This document shows, in pieces, positions 1-10,718 of a stretch of 24,119 nucleotides of DNA; the first letter of the stretch is position 1; each line of letters begins with the position of its first letter. The DNA lies in the NCBI GenBank assembly GCA_964058845.1, contig CAXKVR010000471.1, forward strand, positions 1-24,119, in the 5' to 3' direction. A program made the position numbers and the translations under genes. The stretch is from Carex sylvatica. Lineage: Eukaryota; Streptophyta; Magnoliopsida; Poales; Cyperaceae. Under the pieces are notes generated by a model. The model did no database searches and was not told the DNA's origin. It saw only the letters and a program-made list of their open reading frames with translations.

Positions 1-1009
1 CTTTTAGTTTTTTTTAAAATTATTTATTATGTGATATATTTATTATATCTTCTTTTTTAAGACTTTTGATAATATTAATATTTTTTATCTTCTCTTGTGA
101 TTTCTTTCTTTCTCTATCAAAAATCCTTTTTTACTGTTCAATGTCTTATTAAATCAAATAAAACTTAACACACGAAGTAGAGTTTGGGACGTGTTATCGT
201 CAATTTCAATCTGATGTCTGTTGCAACATCCCTTGCTCTCTCAATCTAATCTCGGGGAGCATGTACGATCTGATGGCATTGGATCAAATTCGGTCTAATA
301 CATGATTTGAACCGTCTAATTCACATCAACATCATGTGCACTTGATCAGCACGAATATTAAAATTATTTATACTAATTTTAATACAAATTAAACAGTTAT
401 AATCTAACATCAAACCAAATATGATAACTGCCAAACAGCCTGATTCTTTAATCTCAACACATACATAAATGGAGAAGCCTAAAAAAAACTATATAAATAG
501 TGATGGGGATGTAAAGCTCTTTCCATGAATAAAAATAAAAAAATAAAAAAAATTACACATTGGGGCCTACATAACATGTTTCCCTTAAATGTACACTGAA
601 AATGTTTGGGTGCCCCTCTCTTTTTAATCAGCGCATATGATGCTGCCTCCTACAACAAAAAACTTTAAATATGACTGTACACATTCAATGTGCTATAAAA
701 ATATATATCTACCTAATATTGCACCATTTTGATTTGTTAACTCATGCTGGTCAAAAATATTAATTAATGAAAAATTAAAAGATGAAACCTAAGTTGAAAA
801 TACTTTTTATGTGGGATCGTTGGTAATAGATCTTATTAAGGGGATGGATGAAATATCATTTTTATTTAAAATCATTAAATAGTCCAAACATATATGGAAA
901 ATATAATTAAATTACATCAATAATAAATTTATTTGACAACCACAATATTAACAAAACAATGATTAAAATAAAAGAGCTAAAATTGCAGGTATATTTTAAA
1001 AAATATAGA

Positions 1010-1175
1010 TAATTTATATATCATTATTGATTTTAAAAATTAATTGATCATCCATTGAACTTATTTGAAAAAGTTGTTGTTTTTTTATCTCCACTTTGAT
1101 CAACAACTAAATAATTCTCAAATTGTGCCACATTTATGAAAAATTATTCATGATATAACAAAATATATCTTCAAT
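1010..1175. repeat. Dispersed direct repeat, copy A
   Basis: This segment shares a colinear order of short blocks with about 1628-1770: ATTGATCATCC, a (T)TTGAAA block, TTGTTGTTTTT, and then GATATAACAAAATATATCTT. Differences and small indels lie between the blocks, so this is an old duplication or two members of one repeat family. The similarity may continue downstream, since 1378-1445 resembles about 1777-1840. No coding capacity is evident. Confidence 0.5.
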
Positions 1176-1627
1176 TTTTCTATTCAAACAATCATTTTGT
1201 CATTTTAAACAAATAAGTTTGGTGATCAAAAATCAAGAAAGAAAAATTAGGTCCAAGTAAATGTTGTTCCAGCAGGATTGTTGAATTTTTGTGGACATTG
1301 ATGGAAATTTATTCCCAAATAACATGAGAATAGACTTTACTGAATGGTACATAGAAATATTTTCCAAATAACATGATCAGAACAGAAACATCAAACATGC
1401 CAAACGGTGCTTGAGATTACTCTTCATTAGACTGAAATTCTGACGTAATTTCACACAAAATTGAGAATTTGTAAATTTGTTTATTAAATTTGTAGTTTTT
1501 ATATGAATCAATATTCTTCAACTCTTTTTATAAAATAAAATTCACATTGTAAGACATTTTTTTAGTCTTCCCTATCTAAATTTTCTAACACTGCGACACA
1601 CCGTAATATAGCTTCAATCTGCCACAG

Positions 1628-1770
1628 ATTATATATCAAATTTAGTGATTTAAAAATTGATTGATCATCCGTTAAAAAGATTTGAAAGACTTGTTGTTGT
1701 TTTTATTATCCTAAAATTATATCAAATTTATGCAAAATTTATTCAAGATATAACAAAATATATCTTGAAT
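1628..1770. repeat. Dispersed direct repeat, copy B
   Basis: This is the partner of the segment at 1010-1175, in the same orientation and with the same order of blocks. The longest shared block is ATATAACAAAATATATCTT. A 61-codon ORF starting at 1657 falls mostly inside the repeat and is not credible as a gene. Confidence 0.5.
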
Positions 1771-2416
1771 AATGAGAACATAAACATATCAAACAAAGTT
1801 TGGATATTATTTTTCACTACACTAAATTCCCATGTAATATAATATCAAATAAAGTTCGGATACTGATTGAATAGTAGTAAAACTATATTGGATCGCTTTT
1901 ATTTTTTGGATACATATTGGATATTTGACGAGTACGGTCCGATATTAAATTGATACGGATCAGATATTTATAGATATATACACAACTTTTTTCTTAATAT
2001 ATATTAAACTAATATATATCTACTATTAAAATACAAATAATTAAAATTTAAAACCATATATGCATATGTATCTGCACAAATATTCATATATCGGATATCT
2101 GTATCTGATTTTTAGATATGAATACGGATAATATACAATCCGTTCACACTGGCCAAGCCACCTTTTAATGTTGATAATTTCATAAAAGGTACACAAGCCA
2201 ATCACACCGTAAAAAAGTTTCGATCCGCCACAGAGGATCAGTGCTAAAGGGACGGTGGGACAGGTGTGGTGGTTGTATCTTGGAGTGGGTGTGGCCGTGT
2301 GGGACCGACGGTGCTGGTGATTCAGTTGATGCAACTGCACTTGCTGTAAGTGGAAGCAACGCAATCAGAATCTCTTTTCCTCTTTTGAAAATCCTACTTG
2401 TACTGAACCACTTCGG

Positions 2417-2611
2417 AGTAGGTCGATGCCCATTGGACCTACTTTGGTTCGATGGGTGATCTGACCATCCAATTGCATCAAGAATCGTGCGCTCCGTACT
2501 AAAATACGTATGAGTTTTTATCAATTTTTGTGCACACAGATCTTAATGCTAATCGTACGGTGATAGAGCTAATTGAATCTAAAAGTAGGTTCAATGTCCA
2601 TCGGACCTACT
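2417..2611. repeat. Pair of small palindromes in a GC-richer island
   Basis: Two direct copies, at 2417-2443 and 2584-2611, each begin AGTAGGT and end ACCTACT. Each can therefore form a hairpin with perfect 7-bp arms, and the loops are also similar. GTACTGAAC lies outside each copy, at 2400-2408 and 2616-2624. The whole could be a non-autonomous DNA transposon remnant. No target-site duplication was identified. Confidence 0.4.
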
Positions 2612-3600
2612 CCTAGTACTGAACACTACAATACAAAGTGTAGTGCAGCTTGCTTTTATGCAAGTTTATAGCCCATGTTTATAATTTGATCAATTGATGT
2701 TTAATTTTTTTCCATTACCTATAATCATTGAACTTTTATGTTGGTCTAAATTAGATCTCCAATATGAGCTGAGGATTTTTATTTCAATTTCAGAGATGCA
2801 TTATTGTTTCTTATTTAAAAATAATTCAACAATTTTTTTTATTAAGAAGCTATTTTTAATAGCTATACTGGCCAAACGATTTGTTTAATTTTTCCTAATC
2901 GTCGTGCGGTCTATTTAGAAACTTGAAAACTAATTTTAGAGATGTGAAGGTTTAAAAATTTTAGAGGCTTTAATTTCTAAACAGTGGTTGACAATTTTTA
3001 AAAATTCATTTCAATTAATGGGATCGAGATGCTCTCGCATAAAAAAAAAATGCAAGATTATACTTTTATTTATGTAGTATTTTCATAAAAATATATAAAA
3101 ATATACTTAAGATACAAAAAATATAAATCCATGTCTAATTCTAAATTTTTTTCTCCAAAATATACGTTTATTTCTATACTTTTCTCATAAAATATATATG
3201 TACTATTCAAAATTATTATAAAATTAATATTTGTTGGTCTAAATTAGATCCTGAGCAGTGTATAATTTATATATTAATTTCACTAGAATGGAAAGAAGGT
3301 CAACCTATTTCAACAAATATTAATTTCACTATAATACTTGAATTTGAAATTAATCAGTCTTTCTTTTCCTCATTTGAAGGTACTCACCAGCAGCGGAGCC
3401 ACATAATTTTTTTTTAAATATATTTTTATTTATATATATTGTTTTCAAAAATATATAAAAAATAGTTAAGCTGAAAATATATAATTTTATTCCTCATCCT
3501 AATTTTTTTTCAAAAAATAATTTCATCTTTTTATTTCTTAAATTATAAAAAATACACTTAATATTGATATTAATTATAAAATTAATATTTATAATTGAAA

Positions 3601-3673
3601 CGACTCCGCTGGGGATCGAACCCAGAATCTCTGGTTCCGTAGACCAGCGCCTTATCCATTGGGCCACGGAGTC
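3601..3673 (-). tRNA. tRNA-Arg (anticodon ACG)
   Basis: The reverse complement is a 73-nt tRNA that decodes CGN arginine codons in cytosolic translation. The acceptor stem pairs GACTCCG with CGGAGTC, followed by a G discriminator base. The D arm carries the A-box-like TGGCCCAATGG. The anticodon stem CTGGT/ACCAG encloses the loop CTACGGA, giving anticodon ACG, whose A34 is normally edited to inosine. The T arm contains the B box GGTTCGATCC. There is no intron and CCA is not encoded, as expected for a eukaryotic nuclear gene. A short T run follows some 14 bases downstream on the minus strand and could serve RNA polymerase III termination. Confidence 0.95.
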
Positions 3674-5540
3674 CAACTTGTTCGTCAATTTTTGTGTTAT
3701 ATCTCAATCATATATAATTTTATCCAAAATAAATATTGCGGATAATGTCGTTTAGAGAGATCTTCTTTCATGAATATAATCTTTAATTGTAGATTGAATT
3801 GAATGATCCGAATAACAAAAAAAAAAAAACTTTTATTCTGGATCAAAATAACAAGAGAAATAAAGTTGATGTCGGAGCACTGAACGGGAAATAATGGGCT
3901 AAACAAAATATATACTCTATGATAAGAAACTAAGATATAATATAATTATATTTATTATACCGAGTATGACTAGTATGATATCTATGTTATATGATACTAA
4001 CGTCAGAATTTATTAAATAAATTTTAAATAAATAATATAAACTGTTCAAACTGATTTATTGTTTATATGTAATTTTTTTTATTTTCTCGAGTCATTTTAG
4101 TATTAAGTCAAACATTAAAAAAAATGTCACAATATAAATGCATTAAAATTAACTTAAAAACTTTCATATTTGATCACTAATGAAGTAGATCAGTTTGAAT
4201 TCACCGTTTCAATTCAATTTGATAGATTTTGAAATTGATATTATATAAACTAAAATGACATTAATATTATATTAGGCAAAACTCCATTATACTTATACAT
4301 TTAATTTTTTTTCATCTCTTTATGGAAATACTTGTGTAAGTGGCATGCACTGAATGTTTGTAAATTGTAGAAGTTAATTCGCCAATTATTATATTTAATG
4401 ACATGGATGGATATCCACAATAATTACAGATAACCTACAATTGGGACCAAAGCCAAGTCGGTCAATTGTTTACAGGTTCTTTGACCTTCAACTATACAAT
4501 CCTCTCAAGTTTAAGCGAACCAGAGCCACCGTGATTTATAACCATCACATTTTCTTTTGTTGTTACACACTAAGTTAAATTATATATAGTTAGTTTATTT
4601 CGTATGATGCTGATAATCAATCTCTATTTAAAATATTATGTTAGAAATGAGGGAATTTTGTAATAATTTGGAGAAAATTTTATCATTACTTTGAAAAATT
4701 GTTATTTATGTGCGTTTTGCTGAGTATTTGTACTAAAATTATCAAACCTCTTGTAAATAAAATAAAAATAATAATAGATAAATATTAAAAACTGAAGTTT
4801 GTTGTTATGTAATTTTAAATGGTTAAAACATGTGAATGATGGTTGTGATTCCCCCCTCTCTCCTCTTACATAGCGAGTTACATAATACTATATAGTAGTT
4901 TGACTTTATTATTTAAATTATTAGTTTGTAGTTGTCAACAATAATTTATTTCATTTTAATAAAAACATATAATATTAATGTCGATGATTAAAAAGATTAA
5001 CAAAATGTCAATATATAGTTGTCAAGGTAACAATTGTTTTGAGTGGTCTTGAATTGAATTGTTTAAAAACAACAGCTTTGTAAAATACTTAATAAATAAT
5101 AAAAAAAATTCAAAAAAAATATAAAATTTGATCTCCAAGCATATTTTAATATACATATCATGTTGAATGGTTTTGATCGACCGTTTAGACTTTAAAAATT
5201 GCAAAATTGAATTGTTATAAGATGTTGTAACTTTTCAATGTTATAAGTGGATCCCTCCTCATACTAAATATATAAAAATAAATATAGCTTTCATACATTT
5301 TTTTAGTGACTGATAGTCTGATATAGTATGTTTGTTAAATATTAGATATATTATTTTTCAACAACTCTGAGTCTCTGACTCTTAACTGTTAATATTTTCA
5401 AGTTTGTATCAATATCACAAAAATGTATCCCAAATGACACCAAATGGATATCTCCAGTTTACCACAATGGAGAGATATGAAACAAAGTAATCACCGTGCT
5501 GTCACTCCTGCACCCTCTTCTCTACCCTTTTTCAATGTAA
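3674..5540. other. AT-rich intergenic region, no gene seen
   Basis: No credible coding region, RNA gene or clear transposon structure was found. The sequence is AT-rich with many homopolymer runs. The final part should include the promoter of the VAP gene that starts at 5769, but no convincing TATA box was singled out. Confidence 0.55.
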
Positions 5541-5768
5541 CCCTTCAGTAATAGTTAATTCTCTCCCTCCATCTCTTTTGAAATTCTTCTTACACCTTAT
5601 ACCCCCTCATCCCATCTCTTTCTTCTCTTCATTCTCTCCTCTTTTCAGATTAACTCGAGTAGTTGCAACTCCAGTTACTGCAACAACTTCTCTTGTACAC
5701 TATCAAATCTTGAATATTCTTCAGATCAAAGCTTACAAGAAGATTCAATTTGAAACTGAGATAGGAAT
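5541..5768 (+). promoter_or_regulatory. Probable 5' UTR / core promoter of the VAP gene
   Basis: Before the VAP start codon the composition changes to a C/T-rich stretch (CTCTCCCTCCATCTC and similar), typical of plant 5' leaders. No transcription start can be fixed from the sequence. A short reading frame across 5578-5793 overlaps the VAP start in another frame and is not considered coding. Confidence 0.4.
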
Positions 5769-8700
5769 ATGGGGCAAGATCTGGTGGAAATAGAGCCGCG
5801 TGAACTCAAGTTTCCCTGTAAGTTGCAACAGTTCCACTTACTACTTTCAGGCATGATGCACCATTCTTACTAGATCTCTGATTTTCGATTCGGTTTTATT
5901 AGTGAAAAAATCGATACCGTTCCATTTGGGAAATTGTACTTGTTCTGTACTACGATATCGATCGATCGGCGTTTTGCACAATTTCTTATCGGTTAGAGTA
6001 GTTCACCGTACAGATAAATAGGAATTTCGGATTGGAGTTTACCGGATTGACTCTAGTGATAATAGCTATGATAGTATTGTAAGCATATGTTTTATGGTTC
6101 CTTATATTATATTTAGTTAAGTTTTATTTCGTACTTTAATTTGAGTATGTGAAAGTTGAGTTGTTCTATAGAGAGAACAACTTTATATGGAGAAACTTGT
6201 TTAAGCTGTTTTGCTATTTATGTCGGGACTTGAATCTTTCTTCAGTACACTAACAAATTTGCCTAATCTTTCTTTCTTTTTTAAAATTTGAACAGTTGAG
6301 TTGAAGAAGCAAAGCTCATGCTCAATCGATCTTGTTAATAAATCAAATGACTATGTTGCTTTCAAGGTCTCTCTCTCTCTCTCTCAACGTCTTTGTGTGC
6401 GTGTGGGCATGCACGATCTAAATTTTGAAACACACATTCAAACACACGAGAAATAGAGCTAACCCTGGTTAGCTGGCTGTTCCGAACTCTAATCCGTGTT
6501 TGGATGGGTGAGTAGCTGTTTTGGATAGCCGATAACCCCTGCTATTCCACTATCCCAATGAAAGGTTGGGTTAGTGGCTGTTCCGAAATCTTGAGTCAGC
6601 TGCTAACCTCACTAACCCCACTCCCAATCCAAACACACATACCAGTAATGCCACTATACCAGTACAGCCATCCTAGAATCAGGTAGCACCGCATGTAACA
6701 TTAATTTGAAATTTTGTCATTGACGAATGTATGCTTAGCATCTCTTCATTTACAAATATTATTGTGTGCATGACCAATCCTTACATGTGTTATACAGTGT
6801 ACACATCTTGTATTCTTTTTTAACGTCATTAATTATGGTGTGTTGTAACAGGTCAAAACAACATCCCCAAAACGATATTGTGTTAGACCAAACATAGGTG
6901 TTATTCTACCAATGTCTTCATCTGCTTTTACAGGTTTGCAGCTTGCTATGCTTGATTTTTACATCATATAACATCTATGAAGATTTCAAACATGTAGGTT
7001 CTTAATAACATTTGCCATTTTTGTATATCTTAAATTAATTTTTTATGTCTGTTTAATTTTTTGTTTTTTTGATGCAGTTACAATGCAAGGACAGAAGACA
7101 GCTCCACCCGATATGCAATTGAAAGATAAATTTCTGGTTCAGGTCACTGTTGTACCATCTGGCACCACTGAAGAAGATATCATACCTGAGTTTGTAAGCA
7201 TAATATTTCCTATGCAATGTTGATACTTTTGTAGGGTCTCTTGATTAGTTCTCTATTGATTTTGGTTATTGAATATAACAACGGATATTTTGTCTTGTTT
7301 GCAAATAACTCTCATTTCTCATATTGGCAACGAATAAAACAAACTTCACAGATTTTGGAAATTACACCCTGATTTTAGACTTATTTGATCTTCAGGCGGA
7401 TTGGGTTAAATTATTGCTGTCGTACCTTAACTCTAGAAGCTCACTATGTTCCTGAGCACCTATTGAACTAGATAGAAAAGCTTTTTCTTGAGTAAATGTG
7501 AAAATGTTATGTGCAATTTAGCAAAGGCTTGACTAAACTTTGTTTTCTGGTCCTGCTTATTTACATGTAACTTATAACTTATGAATGTCGGGGAGTTATT
7601 GGCAACTTTCATTAGAAGTTTGCACAGCCGTTGCTTGATCCCATGCCAAACTTAATTTCCTTTGCTTTTCTTAACTGTGCTTGCATCATGACTTGACAGT
7701 TTTCCAAAGAAAGTGGGAGATACATAGAAGAGAGGAAACTGCGGGTGGTTCTTATCAGCCCCCTGAACTCACCCGAACACCCCCTCCATCATGCCTCCAA
7801 TGGTAACAGGTCTCCCAACCCAGTTAGCCCAAGACCTAAATATGAGGAAGTACCTTCACCAAAGGACAATCCAACTGTGCACAGACAAGAATCTCCTGGT
7901 TATACACAGGAGTCTATTACTTTTGCAAAGGAATCTCCTGGTTTTACAAAGGAGTCTTCTATTTTTGCAAAGGAATCTCCTGTATTTTTCAAGGAATCCC
8001 CTCCTGCCTCAAAGGAATCTCGTGCTTTACTGGGCGATACTCCTCATCTAGCTGTGAAGGATTCTCAAGTTGGGTTTGTCAGACCTGAGAATTCACAATT
8101 TTCTCATGTAAGCCTTTGAGATAGTTGGTAGATGTTCTTTTTGTTTTAGGGTTATTGCTATTTACTTTTGTTATATATTCCTATTGACTTTTGTTTGCCT
8201 CAATTTTAGGTTAGTGAGGATGTTGAGAATTTGAAATTGAAGGTCAATATTCTGGAATCGAAATTACATGAGGTCAGTTTAATTCTTGCACAACAAACTA
8301 AGGATATCACACCAGCAGGTTAATGATGGTTCAGAGTTGACCAGTACAGTTAAAAAATAATATAACAAAATTCTAAGCTGTTGTAACATTCTGGTATATA
8401 TTGGTATATACTGGTTTTGGTTGTGCATGCATGCTATGGTATATGATATGATAATGGTACTACCAAAGTTATCTTATGGGGCCTGAAAATTTAATACTAA
8501 ACATGCTCGTTGCTATTTTACTAGCAGTTTTTCTTTGTTTTTTCTCCCTCTATTATGCATTGTACTTCTTTGATCATATATTCTTAACAATTTGATAAAT
8601 TTTTCTATTGGCAGGCTGAGAAAATGATTGTTCGGATGAGAGATGAGGGCACAGTAACTGTACAAGAACGTGACACTTTACAAAAGGAAATGGTTAGTAT

Positions 8701-9130
8701 ATTTTTGAATTAATTTTGTGATCATAGCTATGTTATGTCTTTCTTTTATAGAAATTGATTGGTACTCTGTTCAGTTTAGTCCCTGCATTGTTTAGCCTGC
8801 TCAGTGTGGGTCCCGGTGAGAGGGCTCAAATTCTAATCCATGTTTGCACTTAAAAACATTTTTGACCTTTTTAACTTCGGTGTACAAAAAAATTTAGATG
8901 GTGTTGTCTTGTTAGTTGTAGCTGTGGGGATGAATTTCATAGAAAATTGTCTTATGCTATAATTCATTTTGGAATTTAATTTATTTATAATAATAATGTT
9001 AATTTTATATTTTCTGAAGGTATTACTACGAAAGAAGACGGGAGGCAGGACCCAAATTGGGTTTCCCTTTCTGTTTGTTGTTTACATGGCACTTGTTGGT
9101 ATGGCACTTGGATACTTAATGCATCCTTGA
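5769..9130 (+). CDS. Vesicle-associated membrane protein-associated protein (plant VAP/VAP27 family), 8 exons, 325 aa
   Basis: Exons are 5769-5817, 6296-6366, 6852-6933, 7078-7193, 7700-8107, 8210-8272, 8615-8692 and 9020-9130. All introns are GT-AG and the joined frame is open (978 nt). VAPs are tail-anchored ER proteins that tether other membranes by binding FFAT-type peptides. The N-terminal MSP domain (about residues 6-125) contains the family hallmarks YVAFKVKTTSPKRYCVRPN and GVILP. The KVKTT segment is the FFAT-binding face. A Ser/Pro-rich linker (about 128-240) contains 14-residue repeats with ESP and KES. A coiled coil (about 243-295) precedes a membrane anchor (about 303-323, FPFLFVVYMALVGMALGYLM). 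Length and order fit the plant VAP27/VAP2 branch. The donor of intron 2 is weak (GTCTCT) and abuts a CT microsatellite. The ATG at 5769 is chosen because MSP begins directly after it. Confidence 0.93.
6368..6385. repeat. (TC)n microsatellite at the intron 2 donor of the VAP gene
   Basis: A run of about nine TC dinucleotides starts at the second base of intron 2. The 5' splice site therefore reads AAG|GTCTCT instead of the usual GTAAGT or GTATGT. The splice position is fixed by the protein: it joins YVAFK to VKTT in the MSP domain. Confidence 0.8.
6496..6636. mobile_element. MITE-like element with short inverted ends in VAP intron 2
   Basis: GTGTTTGGAT at 6496-6505 is matched in inverted orientation by ATCCAAACAC at 6627-6636. 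The similarity continues a few bases inward (GGG..GAGT). The roughly 141-bp interior is GC-richer than the intron and has no ORF. Next to and inside it, the 20-base block around GGCTGTTCCGAA occurs twice in direct orientation (6467-6486 and 6568-6587). A perfect 8-bp-arm palindrome AGCTAACC/GGTTAGCT lies at 6457-6474. No clean target-site duplication was seen, so the exact ends and superfamily are uncertain. Confidence 0.5.
7889..8014 (+). repeat. 42-bp tandem repeat within VAP exon 5
   Basis: Three in-frame units start at 7889, 7931 and 7973, each beginning GAATCTCCTG. They encode ESPGYTQESITFAK, ESPGFTKESSIFAK and ESPVFFKES, and the last is incomplete. The region lies in the disordered linker between the MSP domain and the coiled coil and adds several Ser-Pro sites. 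Confidence 0.85.
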
Positions 9131-10600
9131 TTTTTATACTGGCCTTGTTAGCTTATTCATATCAAATAATATCTTTTTTTTTTTCTTTTTTTTCTTTTTC
9201 TTTTTTCTGGAGAGAGGTATTATTGCTTCAAGATTAGCTCTAATACTATTTGGGCAATCAAGTATGCTTGTAAAGTACTCTTTGCTTTTTGTATAGAGTA
9301 ATAACAACTCATTAACAAAATATCATGCTTTGAGTATAGTTACTTTTCTTGTGGTACTTGTGTTTCCCAAGTTTGGTTGTGACTGTTCTTTGGTAGTATG
9401 AAATTATCATCATTTTTATGGGTTATAGAATATATTTATGTGATGTCATCATGTCAAATTATATATACGGGTTACTAGAATTGAGGTTGGTGGTTGTGTA
9501 TGTATTCTCATCACCTTATATTTAGGCGTGTGAATTAATCTTTAACTTTTTCTTTATTTATATGCAAGTTAAAAATGTAGACTGTTTAAGTAAAAAAAAA
9601 AAAGAGAGGAAAAATCTTATAAAATTGGAAAAAATTAGATGGTAAGTAATTTCAGCAGATGTGGAGAACAGAAAAGAGCTGTTGTTGCTGTAATCTCTTT
9701 TAGGTGCTGTTTAGTTTCTGCTCAGTTCGAAACCTCTATGTTTTTGGGCCCTACTTTTGGGTAAAGGTTTTAACACGACGGTTTTGGTTTCAGGCAGTGT
9801 ACGAATCATATGCAATAATTTTTGGTAATTCTATAGTCCTGTAGTGTGCAGTACCCAAATCATATGTAATATTTTTTTTTATTCTATAGTTTGTGCGGTG
9901 TATGTAGATAAAACCTCTCTGTTAAAATCTTTATCCCTAATTTTACCCGTTGAATTTAAAATTATTATGCTTTTTTTTTAATTTATTTATTGCACAAGCT
10001 TATGTCTCGAAAAAGATAATGTTCAGTAGACTTGTCAATATCAACACAATTCAGGAGTTATCCGCGTTTAATTTGTTTGTTTTTTTATGTTTTCGAACTG
10101 AACACCTAATAAAAAGCAAAAAAGAAAAAACGTATAATACGTTTAATTCACGAATAAAACACGAATACGAATTATTTGGGAATAAAATGTGAAAAATGCG
10201 AAAAAAATTTTTTGCTTCATTGTGGTACTGAATTATATCGGAATTATTTTCGAATCACAAATATTTGATCCACTAAACTGTACCCGAACTATTCATTTGT
10301 CACTATATTAGCAGGCTGATCAAATGGAATCATGTCAGAAATTCAAAGGCTAGGTGGCATTTTCTGCCGTTGGATTGAAATTAAACGGTATTTTATCTGT
10401 TTGTGACCATCCAAGTGAGAATCGTACGATTGGAGAGAATCAAAACCTAGGAAATCGCTCTAGTCGATCCTTCTGAATAAGTCTCCTAAAGTAACTCAAA
10501 ATTTCATTTCAAATATCAACCGTCTGATCAGAATTTGAACGAATATTGAAGATATCTTTAAAACTGGATTGGTCTGGATCTAAGCTCAAAATTTGGAGTT
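9131..10600. other. Intergenic region between the VAP and SANT genes
   Basis: The first few hundred bases should be the VAP 3' UTR. They include a T-rich stretch at about 9172-9210; no single poly(A) signal stands out. Around 9795-9900 two imperfect copies of a 54-bp unit share AATCATATG and ATTCTATAG. From about 10320 the sequence is less AT-rich and includes the perfect 12-bp palindrome AATCGTACGATT (10420-10431). No protein gene is supported here. Confidence 0.55.
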
Positions 10601-10604
10601 ACTT
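10489..10604. repeat. 16-bp inverted repeat upstream of the SANT gene
   Basis: AAGTAACTCAAAATTT at 10489-10504 is matched in inverted orientation by AAATTTGGAGTTACTT at 10589-10604, 15 of 16 bases. The spacer is 84 bp. It ends 114 bp before the start codon at 10719. It may be the ends of a very short fold-back element or a regulatory stem. No target-site duplication was confirmed. Confidence 0.4.
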
Positions 10605-10718
10605 CAGGGCATACGCACTCTCTCCTCACTCGGCCCTTCACTTCGAAGAGAGGGAATTCAATTCACTGCTCGTTTGAACTTGAAACGGGTCACTCTCCCA
10701 ATCTCTAGCTAACTTCTC

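Larger units (their letters stand above)
1..3600. other. AT-rich intergenic region, no gene seen
   Basis: No open reading frame here looks like a conserved protein; the short ORFs are AT-driven. The stretch is made largely of decayed duplicated DNA. About 1010-1175 resembles about 1628-1770, and about 3070-3250 resembles about 3420-3600. The phrase GGTCTAAATTAGATC occurs near 2743 and again near 3236. A GC-richer segment at about 2220-2640 contains two copies of a small palindrome and is the only compositional outlier. No transposase, reverse transcriptase or LTR pair was recognised. These are probably non-autonomous transposon remnants and simple AT-rich DNA. Confidence 0.6.

Noticed and set aside
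2180..2524. Overlapping ORFs on both strands (2041-2364, 2180-2524, 2241-2459)
   Set aside because: They result from the locally higher GC content; no frame shows protein-like features and all overlap the palindromic repeat unit.
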